Part shown: in pieces, positions 34,646 to 43,628 of the stretch | Numbering within the stretch: position 1 is the first letter of the stretch | Layout: the number at the start of each line of letters is the position of its first letter | NCBI RefSeq assembly: GCF_005116465.1 | Contig: NZ_SWBM01000005.1 | Location: 62,001 to 126,000, forward strand | Origin: Robertmurraya kyonggiensis | GTDB lineage: Bacteria; Bacillota; Bacilli; Bacillales; Cytobacillaceae | Length of the DNA: 64,000 bases | Direction of reading: 5' to 3' | Notes under the pieces: model-generated | Told to the model about the DNA's origin: nothing | The model's database searches: none | What the model saw: only the letters and a program-made list of their open reading frames with translations | Position numbers and translations under genes: made by a program

Positions 34646-35970
34646 TGATGGATTATAGGAAGATCAATCTTTCCCCGTCGCAACTTTTGATTTTGATTTT
34701 CTTTGTTTCGATTCTCATTGGAACGGGATTATTAATGCTTCCTTTTGCAACAAATGAACCGATTCACTTCATTGATGCTCTTTTTACAGCAACCTCTGCC
34801 ATGACGGTGACGGGGCTCGCAGTTGTTGATACAGGGAGTGTTTATACCTTGTTTGGTCAATGTGTGATTGTTTCATTAATTCAATTAGGCGGACTTGGAA
34901 TTATGTCCTTTGCTGTCCTAATCTATATGGCATTAGGGAAGAAAATTGGTTTGAAGGATCGAATATTGATTCAACAATCCCTAAATCAGACATCCATCGG
35001 TGGCGTGATCTATTTAGTTCGGAATTTATTCATTTTTTCTTTAGCCATTGAAGGGATTGCTATGCTCTTTTTAGCGTTGAGATGGGTACCTGATTTGGGA
35101 TGGGGAAAAGGGCTGTTTTATAGCTTCTTTCACTCTATTTCTGCTTTTAATAATGCAGGTATGGCCCTATGGCCAGATAACTTAATGGGTTTTGTAGGGG
35201 ACCCGATTGTTAATATTGTGATCTCTCTATTATTCATAACTGGAGGATTAGGATTCACCGTTTTAATCGAATTGTGGCGGGAAAAGAGCTATAAAAAAAT
35301 GTCCCTTCACAGTAGATTAATGATCGTCGGGACATTCGTGATTAATATTGTTTCCATGCTACTCATTTTTACCTTGGAGTATAGCAACCCTAATACTTTA
35401 GGAGGTTTAGCTTCCCTATGGGATAAATTGTGGGCTTCGTATTTCCAAGCGGTATCACCACGAACGGCAGGTTTTAATTCATTAGATATTGCCAGTTTAG
35501 ATGAATCAACGATCTTTTTAATGCTCCTGCTTATGTTCGTTGGAGCCGGCAGTGCCTCAACGGGTGGAGGTATCAAGCTGACGACCTTCCTTGTCATTGT
35601 CCTTGCTGTGATCACCTATCTAAGAGGTAAAAAGGAAGTAGTTGTTGGAAGAAAGTCAATAGACTACGAAATTGTCTTCCGCTCATTGGCGATTTCGAGT
35701 GTTGCCCTCGCCTTTATTTTTGTGGCAGTGTTCTTGTTGAATATTACGGAAAAAGAACCGTTTTTGCCGTTGTTATTTGAGGTCATATCTGCATTTGGAA
35801 CCGTAGGACTTTCAATGGGTGTAACGGCAAAATTAACGATAATGGGGAAATTAATTATCATCTTTATGATGTTTTTAGGAAAACTAGGTCCACTCACGCT
35901 CGTCATGTCTTTAGCGAAACAGGATAACACAAAAATCCGTTATCCAAGTGAGAATATCCTTACGGGATGA
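34645..35970 (+). CDS. ktrB: Potassium uptake channel KtrB
   Basis: A 441-residue TrkH/KtrB membrane protein with four M1-P-M2 repeats; selectivity-filter regions are seen as TSAMTVTGLAVVD, SAFNNAGMAL, SPRTAGFNSLD and SAFGTVGLSMG. The start overlaps the ktrA stop (TAATG), so the two are translationally coupled. Together they form the Ktr potassium uptake system, under c-di-AMP control at the RNA level and probably at the RCK_C domain. Confidence 0.94.
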   Translation: MMDYRKINLSPSQLLILIFFVSILIGTGLLMLPFATNEPIHFIDALFTATSAMTVTGLAVVDTGSVYTLFGQCVIVSLIQLGGLGIMSFAVLIYMALGKKIGLKDRILIQQSLNQTSIGGVIYLVRNLFIFSLAIEGIAMLFLALRWVPDLGWGKGLFYSFFHSISAFNNAGMALWPDNLMGFVGDPIVNIVISLLFITGGLGFTVLIELWREKSYKKMSLHSRLMIVGTFVINIVSMLLIFTLEYSNPNTLGGLASLWDKLWASYFQAVSPRTAGFNSLDIASLDESTIFLMLLLMFVGAGSASTGGGIKLTTFLVIVLAVITYLRGKKEVVVGRKSIDYEIVFRSLAISSVALAFIFVAVFLLNITEKEPFLPLLFEVISAFGTVGLSMGVTAKLTIMGKLIIIFMMFLGKLGPLTLVMSLAKQDNTKIRYPSENILTG

Positions 35971-36013
35971 GAAGCTACTCGTTTTTCATCTAAGCGGCAT
36001 CTCACCTATAAAA

Positions 36014-36053
36014 AGCCCACACATTAATAATGATGCGTGGGCTCTCGTTTTTT
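36014..36053. terminator. Bidirectional terminator between ktrB and the HD-GYP gene
   Basis: AGCCCAC (36014-36020) pairs with GTGGGCT (36037-36043), extended by inner ATTAATAAT pairing, with T-rich sequence after and A-rich before. Confidence 0.8.
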
Positions 36054-36948
36054 ACTTTTTTCTCTCAAGTACTCTCAAAAGGACATCCACTATTTCAGGG
36101 TCAAATTGTGTCCCTTTATTTTGCTGAAGTGTGTTTAATGTAGAGTTAAAGTCTAATTTCTTTCTATAGACACGGTTTGATGTCATGGCATCAAATGTAT
36201 CTGCAACTGCGATGATACGTGCCACCAATGGGATTTCTTTGCCTTTTAACCCGGATGGGTATCCTCTACCGTCGTATCTTTCATGATGATAAAGAACAAT
36301 GTCTAAGACTCCATTTTCAGCGAAATTTGATATATGCTGAATGATTTTATAACCTATTCTTGTGTGGCTTTTGATAATGTTGTATTCTTCCTCAGTTAAC
36401 TTTCCCTTTTTAGTTAATATATCTTCAGGTATTCCAATTTTTCCGATATCATGGAGTAACCCCCCAATCCGGATAACATCGCATAATTCCGCAGATAATT
36501 CCATTTCCTTTGCAATTTCTAGGCCATACTTCGAGACCTTCTCAGAATGATGCCGAGTATATGGATCTCTAGAATTCAAGGCATTGGCGAGTGCTGTCGT
36601 AAGTTCCAAATGGTCATTTCTTACCTTTTGTGCAAACCTCATTAATGCTCTAGAAATAAATGATACTAAAAGGTAAGTTAGTAAATACGTAAAGAAAGTT
36701 GTAATTGTAGGAAATTCGTCTGGAATGAGATAAAACCTACATATTACTACAATGGTTGTAAGAAGGATGATAAGTAAAGCGGAACTATTATAGAAACCAA
36801 TCCCTAAAAAAACAACACTAAGGATATACAACAAATACATATTGCTTTCATTTTCAAAAATAAACCCGTTCAAGACAATTCCTAAACTCAATAATAGAAA
36901 GAAGCTATAACGAAAATATTTAGGATAGCTTAGCCATGTGTTAAACAT
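36052..36948 (-). CDS. Membrane HD-GYP domain protein (probable c-di-GMP phosphodiesterase)
   Basis: A 298-residue protein: about five hydrophobic helices in residues 12-105, a short coil, then an HD-GYP domain (115-298). Key residues are His166-Asp167 (LLHDIGK), His195, and HHERYDGRGYP (221-231), an intact GYP motif. Such enzymes degrade c-di-GMP or related dinucleotides. There is no separate sensory domain, so the membrane part may sense. The gene is monocistronic and faces away from the GGDEF-EAL gene only by order, both being on the minus strand with a terminator between. Confidence 0.9.
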   Translation of the reverse strand: MFNTWLSYPKYFRYSFFLLLSLGIVLNGFIFENESNMYLLYILSVVFLGIGFYNSSALLIILLTTIVVICRFYLIPDEFPTITTFFTYLLTYLLVSFISRALMRFAQKVRNDHLELTTALANALNSRDPYTRHHSEKVSKYGLEIAKEMELSAELCDVIRIGGLLHDIGKIGIPEDILTKKGKLTEEEYNIIKSHTRIGYKIIQHISNFAENGVLDIVLYHHERYDGRGYPSGLKGKEIPLVARIIAVADTFDAMTSNRVYRKKLDFNSTLNTLQQNKGTQFDPEIVDVLLRVLERKK

Positions 36949-37054
36949 GCATTGGTAACCTCCATGTGAAACTCTATTGAAGGAAAAAAATTGAGTTCAG
37001 GTATATATCTTACATTTCCCGAATTCAAAAAGAGTTATGTGTAATAACATGGGG

Positions 37055-37095
37055 CTAAAAGAAAGACTCCCATGTAAGTTTACATACATGGGAGT
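37055..37095 (-). terminator. Terminator of the GGDEF-EAL gene
   Basis: On the minus strand ACTCCCATGTA (37095-37085) pairs with TACATGGGAGT (37076-37066), followed by CTTTCTTTT. Confidence 0.8.
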
Positions 37096-37103
37096 GGAGT
37101 AGT

Positions 37104-39659
37104 TTAAAAATAGATAACTTTCTCGCCTGTTTCCTTTGTTTCCATAAATCTTAACTTTTCAATTTCTATATCTGTAATAGGTTTACTAAAATAATAGCCT
37201 TGTGCGTAGGTTAGATTGCTTTTTAATAAATATATTAGCTGTTCTTCTGTTTCTACACCCTCGCATACAACGTCCAGATGTAATTCTTTTGCTAAAAATA
37301 AAACCGCATTGATAACAGTTTGTGCCTTTTTACCATTTTCATTAACAACATCCTGAATAAAGGTCTTATCAATTTTGATTTTGTCAATTGGCAGTTGTTT
37401 GAAATAAATTAATGAGGAATATCCTGAGCCGAAATCATCTAGAGAAACGCTAACACCTAATTGCTTTAATTCAGTTAATCTTTGTGATATTTCATCAAGG
37501 TTATCTAGAAACGCTAGTTCCGTAATTTCAAATTCTAGCAAATAAGGTGGGATATTTGCTTTTGTAATGGCTTGGATAATTTGTTTAGTACCATCTTGAG
37601 TACTTAACGAGATCGGTGAAAGGTTGATAGCAAATTTGACAGGTGAATAGCCATGTTTGTTCAACTTTCTATATTCATTTCCTACCTGTTCGATTATCCA
37701 AAGGGTTATTTCATCAATGAGCCCTGTTTTTTCACAAATCGGGATAAATTCTTCTGGCCCAATGTTCCCAAGTTCAGGGTGGTTATAGCGTAATAACACT
37801 TCCAAACAATTGGCCATGCCGGTTCGAATATTCACTTGTGGCTGATAAGCAAGTTGAAACTGTTGGTTGCGAATAGCTTGCTTTAAGTCGTTTTCCAGTA
37901 TGACTAACCGATCGAACTTTCTTTCGAACTCATCTGTGAAGAACTTGTAAGAGTTTCTTCCAGCTTGCTTTGCTTGATAGAGTGCTTGGTCAGCATGAGA
38001 TATTAAGGTACTTTTATTTTGTCCATGATAAGGATAAATACTAATGCCAATTGAACTAGTGGTGACGAAACGATGTTCGTCTATAACCCACGGTCTTTGT
38101 AGTTCCCAATTAATCCTTTCTGCAATCGCTGCAATTTGTTCCTTCGATTGTGTATCTAGTAAAATCACGGCGAATTCATCTCCACCTAGTCTGTAAATGG
38201 AATTAGATGAAGGAATTACTTCCGTAACTCTAGTAACAAATTGCTTTAAGAGTTCGTCTCCTATATCATGCCCCATTGTATCATTCACCCATTTGAAGCG
38301 ATCACAATCTAGATAGAGAAGTGCAAACTTTTTGTTGTTTTTCTCAGAGTCATGTAAGGTATGCACCAACTGATCGTGAAAGTATCTACGGTTGCGAACT
38401 TTGGTGAGTGAATCATGATACGCTAGGTTTCGTAATTTCTTTTCATATTGTTTTCTTTCAGAGATATCCCGTATTACGACAATATAGTGACTAAGCTCGT
38501 GATTATCACTTAGAAAAGGTGAACAGCATGCTTCAATATCAATATAATGACCGTCTTTATGCTGTCTTCTATAAACCATCGTTGTTGGTTTCGGGATCTT
38601 TTTCATGACTTCGTATTCTTTGAGAAGGCGTGGTACATCCTCCGGATGAACGTCTATTTGAAAAGGTCTTCCTACGATCTCTTCAGGAGAATAGCCTAAT
38701 AATGCTTTATGTGATGGTGAGGCATATAAAACTTGCCCTGATTTATCAACAATTCGAATTAAATCGCTGGAGTTCTCGGCAATTAGACGATATTTCTCTT
38801 CGCTAGAAAGAAGCTTTTGTTCAGCATCTTTGCGTTCTGAAATATCTCTAGTAATAGAAGCAAATCCTTCAATATTTCCGTGTTCATCTTTTAATGCTGA
38901 AATAGATGTATTTACATAGATACGGGAGCCATCTTTTCGAATAAATTTCTCCTCCCAGTTATTAATGGAATCACCTTTTAGTAAAGACTGTCTTTTTTCC
39001 TTCTCAACTTCCTTTGTATCTAAAGGAATAATAGGTAAAGGTTTCCCTAAAAGTTCGTCTTCTGACCATCCAAACATTTTCTCGAAGGATGGATTGATAA
39101 AGATAACTTCGCTATTCAAATTTGTGATGTTAATAGCATCAGCTGTGTTATTTAAGAAACAAGTTAATTTTTCATTCGTTTTATAGAGAGTTGCTCGAAC
39201 TTGCTCCTGTTCTGTTATATCTTGAACTACGACAAAAGCGCCGAGTGATTTCTCTTTTTCCAAAAGAGGGGTACATTTTAAGCTTAGGATGATTCGGGAT
39301 CCATCTTTATGGAATCCTACAACCTGGCTTTCCTTTGGACTCCCAATGATCGCTTGTCCGAATCGTAAACTGAAAAGAGTGTGAAACTTGTGTTCCAAAA
39401 GAAATAGAAAGCTCCGTTCCTTCACTTCATCTAGGGTATAACCGAATACTTTTTCTATGGAGATGTTTCCATCAATGATTATGCCATCACGGTTTAATAT
39501 GAATATCGCATCAGGATCATGCTGTATTAAGGAATTAAATGAAGCTATACTGAATTTCTTGTTTTTAAATTGAGTCTTTCGATATAAAAAGGCAAACATA
39601 ATGAGTAATACCAACACAATAGATAAAATTGTGTATTGGCTACTAAAAATATTGTTCAT
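37104..39659 (-). CDS. PAS-GGDEF-EAL membrane protein (c-di-GMP turnover)
   Basis: An 851-residue protein: one N-terminal membrane helix (about 6-26), three PAS domains (about 45-155, 165-280, 290-405), GGDEF (about 415-575) and EAL (about 590-840). GGDEF is intact at 492-496 in YRLGGDEFAVIL. The EAL signature reads EVL (620-622, CLEVLLRY), a conservative change, while KIDKTFI and DDFGSGYSSL are kept, so phosphodiesterase activity remains possible. It could make or degrade the c-di-GMP read by the riboswitch 7 kb away. AGGGGTG precedes the ATG. Confidence 0.93.
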   Translation of the reverse strand: MNNIFSSQYTILSIVLVLLIMFAFLYRKTQFKNKKFSIASFNSLIQHDPDAIFILNRDGIIIDGNISIEKVFGYTLDEVKERSFLFLLEHKFHTLFSLRFGQAIIGSPKESQVVGFHKDGSRIILSLKCTPLLEKEKSLGAFVVVQDITEQEQVRATLYKTNEKLTCFLNNTADAINITNLNSEVIFINPSFEKMFGWSEDELLGKPLPIIPLDTKEVEKEKRQSLLKGDSINNWEEKFIRKDGSRIYVNTSISALKDEHGNIEGFASITRDISERKDAEQKLLSSEEKYRLIAENSSDLIRIVDKSGQVLYASPSHKALLGYSPEEIVGRPFQIDVHPEDVPRLLKEYEVMKKIPKPTTMVYRRQHKDGHYIDIEACCSPFLSDNHELSHYIVVIRDISERKQYEKKLRNLAYHDSLTKVRNRRYFHDQLVHTLHDSEKNNKKFALLYLDCDRFKWVNDTMGHDIGDELLKQFVTRVTEVIPSSNSIYRLGGDEFAVILLDTQSKEQIAAIAERINWELQRPWVIDEHRFVTTSSIGISIYPYHGQNKSTLISHADQALYQAKQAGRNSYKFFTDEFERKFDRLVILENDLKQAIRNQQFQLAYQPQVNIRTGMANCLEVLLRYNHPELGNIGPEEFIPICEKTGLIDEITLWIIEQVGNEYRKLNKHGYSPVKFAINLSPISLSTQDGTKQIIQAITKANIPPYLLEFEITELAFLDNLDEISQRLTELKQLGVSVSLDDFGSGYSSLIYFKQLPIDKIKIDKTFIQDVVNENGKKAQTVINAVLFLAKELHLDVVCEGVETEEQLIYLLKSNLTYAQGYYFSKPITDIEIEKLRFMETKETGEKVIYF

Positions 39660-39936
39660 CTACCTATACACCCCTCTGAACTATGGAAAATAAATCTTTA
39701 GACCTAATTGCTGAATTTAATATTAACAAATGAAAGACTATTTTTTTTGAAATATTGAGCAAATGGAGATATGGATGCCTAATATGTCCGAATGGCTGAT
39801 TGTATAGGGGAATTTCTTGTCTATACGGTTATCGAAAACTGTAGAAATTGTCAGTTTTGGAGAGAAGATTCAGGTTGTCTGAGCGAGCAAATTCTAATAT
39901 GATGAGAGATATTCTGAAAAAATAGGAGAATAGTCG

Positions 39937-42900
39937 ATGGGATACTCAGGGGATTTGGATGGAAAGCTTGTATTGTTGTCAGTATTGGTTGCAATTATCG
40001 CGTCATATGCTGCTTTTACAATGTTTGATAGACTTCGGGTAACAAATAAGCAGAATAAATATAAGTGGTTGATTTTGAGCTCATTCATTATGGGCGTGGG
40101 AATATGGACGATGCATTTTATTGGTATGTTAGCCTATGATACACATCAAATTGTTACCTTTCAAGCAGGATTAACGCTCCTTTCATTGTTAGTAGCATTC
40201 ATCCTATCTTTTATAGGTTTTTTCATCGTAATATATTTTAATCTTTCTGTATTAAGTATAGGTCTTTATGCTGCCGTTATGGGATTAGCTATTATTGGGA
40301 TGCAAAATCTGGGAATGCTGTCCATGCAGCTTGAGACCAACTATAATTTCTCATTTATCATCATTTCGATGGTTATTGTTTTTATCATTCTTGCTGTAAC
40401 AAGTTTTCTTTTGTTTAGCAACTGGATAAGCCAAAGATTTGTTATCTCAAAAATGCTTGCTAGCTCCTTTATTATGGGATTGGGAATGTCATCTTTACAC
40501 TATATTTCTCTTAAGTCGGTAAGAATCATTGGGAAAAAACCATTAAATCCTCCTCATAATACGATCGGTTTTGATGTGTTCACTAGTGAGTTCTCTCCCA
40601 ATACATGGGCGTATGGATTAGGTTTTGTTACAACTGTGATGATTTCTATTCTATTCATTGTTACCTATTTTGATAAAAATCGTGCACAGAAGCAGCAAAG
40701 AGTTACCGAAGTTTATTATCGATCGATGGTAGAACTTAACCCTAATGTTGTATTGACCGTTGATGCAACTGGGAAGATTACAGATCTCAACGCTAAAGTA
40801 ACAGAGATATTAAATTTCAGAAAAGAAGACCTTCTTTCTAATGATCTTTTTACCCTGTTTAAGAAAGGGGATCAGAAAAGAATAGAACAGAAGTTTCAAA
40901 ACCTACAAGACGGAAATAACAAGGATTTTGAAACATGGATGAAGACTGGTGAAGGCAAATGGATTCCGATGATGATTACATTTGTACCGATCATATTAGA
41001 TCATCAATTCGTAGGTGTCTTTGTCATAGCAAGGGACAATCGTGATATAGTTGCTTATCAGGAACGGATAAAAAAATCACAAAAAAGCCTCGTGAATACG
41101 CTTCGGAAGCAGCAAGGAATGACGTTAAAGTTCATCAAAATCGGAGATGACTTTATCCATACGTTAGCAGAAGGAGCGTTATTTTACCGCCTGCATGGAA
41201 ATTCAAAGCAAGTTTTAGGAAAAAGGCTATCGGAATTTCTTCCAGAGAAATCTGCGCTATCCATACTAAGTAGTTATAACAAAGCGTGGAATGGTGAAAT
41301 CACAAGCTTTGAGACTGCCTTCAATAATATTGATTATTACGTTACCTTAAGTCCTGTTGTTAAAAATGGAAAAGTGGTTGAAGTAATCGGTTCTGGTGTG
41401 GATATTACAGATCGGAAAAAAGCAGAGCAACTTCATAAGCAAGGGGAAAAATTTTATCGAAATATTCTAAGTGAAATGGCTGAAGCGATTTTGATTTGCA
41501 CAGAAGATCATAGAGCCATTCCATTAAATAATAACTTTTATCATATGTTTGATATTCCAAAGGGCGACATAATTGATTGGGACCAAGTTGGTGAAACATC
41601 TTCATTGATCGATGAAAATGGAAGTCCATTATCTCAAGAAAACTCTCCAGTGCATGTCACTTTTAAGACGGGAGAGGATTTCACGAAAAAAGTAATTGGT
41701 ATCAAAAAAAATGGTAAGAACAAATGGTTTTCAGTGAATACAAAATTTCTTGAACCTTTGTGGGAGGAAGGTACTCCAGAGGTGCTGTTGACCTTGTCGG
41801 ATATTACTTGGCAAAAAGAACAGGAAATGAAACTAAGAGAAGTGAATGCCCTCAATACAACTTTGATTGATAGCTTGCCATACGGAGTGATTGTAACAGA
41901 TAGTGACGTGAATATTATTGCTCTAAATTTATCTTTCTGTCAGATGTTTGAAATGAAGGAACCAATCCTTGAATTAATAGGGAAAAATATGCTCAATGAT
42001 GTACCCGTCACTATTTTTAAAGATAAACCAAAAGAAGAAGAGCGATATCTTGAAATTTTGGCCAATAATCAACCAAAGGCTGATGAAATTGTGACCAACA
42101 AAGAGCGAATTTTAAAGAGATTATATTCTCCATTTAATATTGATCAAGAGAATAAGCATCATCTTTGGATATTTGAAGATATCACCATTCAAAGGAAGAT
42201 GGAGCGTGGCATCATCGTAGCCAAAGAAGAAGCGGAGAAATCCAATTTGGCGAAATCAGACTTTTTATCAAAAATGAGTCATGAACTTAGAACGCCGCTA
42301 AATGGAATACTCGGTTTTTCTCAATTATTAGAACTCGATCAAACACTCTCTTCTCAGCAGCAAAGTTTCAATCAGGAAATATTAAAAGGCGGTAGACATT
42401 TGTTAAGTCTTATAAATGAAATTCTTGATTTGGCTCGAATTGAAACGGGAAAATTGAAAATTACCAAGGATACATTCCAAATAGGGAATGTGATTGATGA
42501 ATGTGTCAGGATTGTGGAATCAACCGCAAAAATGAAAAAGGTTTCGATTATGAGTGAAAAAAGTGAATGTCATGAAAAATATGTCTACTCTGATCAAGTG
42601 CGTTTAAAGCAAATAATTCTTAATTTATTGGATAATGCCATTAAGTATAATCGTGAAGCTGGTAAAGTAGAGATTCTTTGCAATTGCAAGGATACATTTA
42701 TCGAAATTCATGTGAAAGATACGGGAGTGGGTATTCCGGTAAATGAACAACTAACGATATTTGAACCTTTTTACAGATTAGATCATGCTCATATTGAAGG
42801 AACAGGGATAGGATTGGCGCTCGTCCATCAGATTGTTCAGTTAATGGGAGGAGAAGTAGGGGTTAGCAGTGTACCTGGAGTGGGAAGTGATTTTTGGGTG

Positions 42901-43359
42901 CGACTTCCGCTTGAACAAATGCTAAGAGAAAAAATGAGTAAATCAGCTGTTCGCTCGCAAGAAACTGTACTCCTAGAAGAAAGTTCTTATCAGATTCTGT
43001 ATATTGAGGATCAACATTCTAATCTACAATTGGTTGAGCAGATTTTTGCGAAAATACCGAATTACTCCTTAATGTGTGCTTTAAATGGAAAGACAGGTTT
43101 GGAGATTGCAAAGCATCAGAATCCCGATTTAATTTTGTTAGATCTTCATCTTCCAGATATGAGCGGATTTGATGTATTCCAACAATTACAATGTAGTGCT
43201 GAAACTAAAGGGATTCCCGTTATTGCGTTAAGTGCAAATGCGATGGAAAAGGATATTAGGTCTGCATTAGAAATGGGATTTAAAGATTACGTCACAAAGC
43301 CTTTTGATCTCTCCGACTTACTAAATGTTATTAAGGGAAATTTATCAGTTAGAATTTAA
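39937..43359 (+). CDS. MHYT-PAS hybrid sensor histidine kinase
   Basis: A 1140-residue protein. Residues 1-250 are a seven-helix MHYT sensor domain; its three motifs read MHFI (59-62), MQNL and LHYI, so only some metal-binding His remain. PAS-like domains follow (about 260-380, 385-485, 495-620, 640-750), then HisKA with His782 in SKMSHELRTPLNG, a HATPase (N box LLDNAIKYN, DTGVGIP, GTGIGLAL) and a receiver with Asp1069 in LILLDLHLPD. MHYT domains are proposed to sense diatomic gases through copper. No separate output regulator is adjacent on this strand. AGGAGAATAG precedes the ATG. Confidence 0.93.
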   Translation: MGYSGDLDGKLVLLSVLVAIIASYAAFTMFDRLRVTNKQNKYKWLILSSFIMGVGIWTMHFIGMLAYDTHQIVTFQAGLTLLSLLVAFILSFIGFFIVIYFNLSVLSIGLYAAVMGLAIIGMQNLGMLSMQLETNYNFSFIIISMVIVFIILAVTSFLLFSNWISQRFVISKMLASSFIMGLGMSSLHYISLKSVRIIGKKPLNPPHNTIGFDVFTSEFSPNTWAYGLGFVTTVMISILFIVTYFDKNRAQKQQRVTEVYYRSMVELNPNVVLTVDATGKITDLNAKVTEILNFRKEDLLSNDLFTLFKKGDQKRIEQKFQNLQDGNNKDFETWMKTGEGKWIPMMITFVPIILDHQFVGVFVIARDNRDIVAYQERIKKSQKSLVNTLRKQQGMTLKFIKIGDDFIHTLAEGALFYRLHGNSKQVLGKRLSEFLPEKSALSILSSYNKAWNGEITSFETAFNNIDYYVTLSPVVKNGKVVEVIGSGVDITDRKKAEQLHKQGEKFYRNILSEMAEAILICTEDHRAIPLNNNFYHMFDIPKGDIIDWDQVGETSSLIDENGSPLSQENSPVHVTFKTGEDFTKKVIGIKKNGKNKWFSVNTKFLEPLWEEGTPEVLLTLSDITWQKEQEMKLREVNALNTTLIDSLPYGVIVTDSDVNIIALNLSFCQMFEMKEPILELIGKNMLNDVPVTIFKDKPKEEERYLEILANNQPKADEIVTNKERILKRLYSPFNIDQENKHHLWIFEDITIQRKMERGIIVAKEEAEKSNLAKSDFLSKMSHELRTPLNGILGFSQLLELDQTLSSQQQSFNQEILKGGRHLLSLINEILDLARIETGKLKITKDTFQIGNVIDECVRIVESTAKMKKVSIMSEKSECHEKYVYSDQVRLKQIILNLLDNAIKYNREAGKVEILCNCKDTFIEIHVKDTGVGIPVNEQLTIFEPFYRLDHAHIEGTGIGLALVHQIVQLMGGEVGVSSVPGVGSDFWVRLPLEQMLREKMSKSAVRSQETVLLEESSYQILYIEDQHSNLQLVEQIFAKIPNYSLMCALNGKTGLEIAKHQNPDLILLDLHLPDMSGFDVFQQLQCSAETKGIPVIALSANAMEKDIRSALEMGFKDYVTKPFDLSDLLNVIKGNLSVRI

Positions 43360-43374
43360 TATTTATTGTAAAAG

Positions 43375-43402
43375 AGGTATCCACTATGGATATCTTTTTT
43401 TT
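43375..43402 (+). terminator. Terminator after the hybrid kinase
   Basis: AGGTATCCA (43375-43383) pairs with TGGATATCT (43387-43395) across a tight loop, followed by a T run. Confidence 0.75.
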
Positions 43403-43407
43403 GCGGA

Positions 43408-43417
43408 TTTGTCGAAA
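43408..43417. promoter_or_regulatory. Possible Spo0A box before the FapA-like gene
   Basis: TTTGTCGAAA matches the 0A-box core TGTCGAA. It lies about 210 bp upstream of the FapA-like start, which is far for direct control, and no promoter was located. A short match like this can arise by chance. Confidence 0.3.
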
Positions 43418-43628
43418 TGTGCTGTTTTTGTCTCTTGGTGTCCGACTATTGTATCAAGATGTCGATATATTGACCTATCGTGCCCAATATCAAATGGACA
43501 TAAAATAGTAAAAAAGTTACATTTATGTCACAAAGAATGCAGGTTCTCTCCTCTTATATTACTAGTTTAGGCTAGTGATATTTATGCGGACGAAAATGGT
43601 AAGAGAGACTGACAAAGGGGTGAATAAA

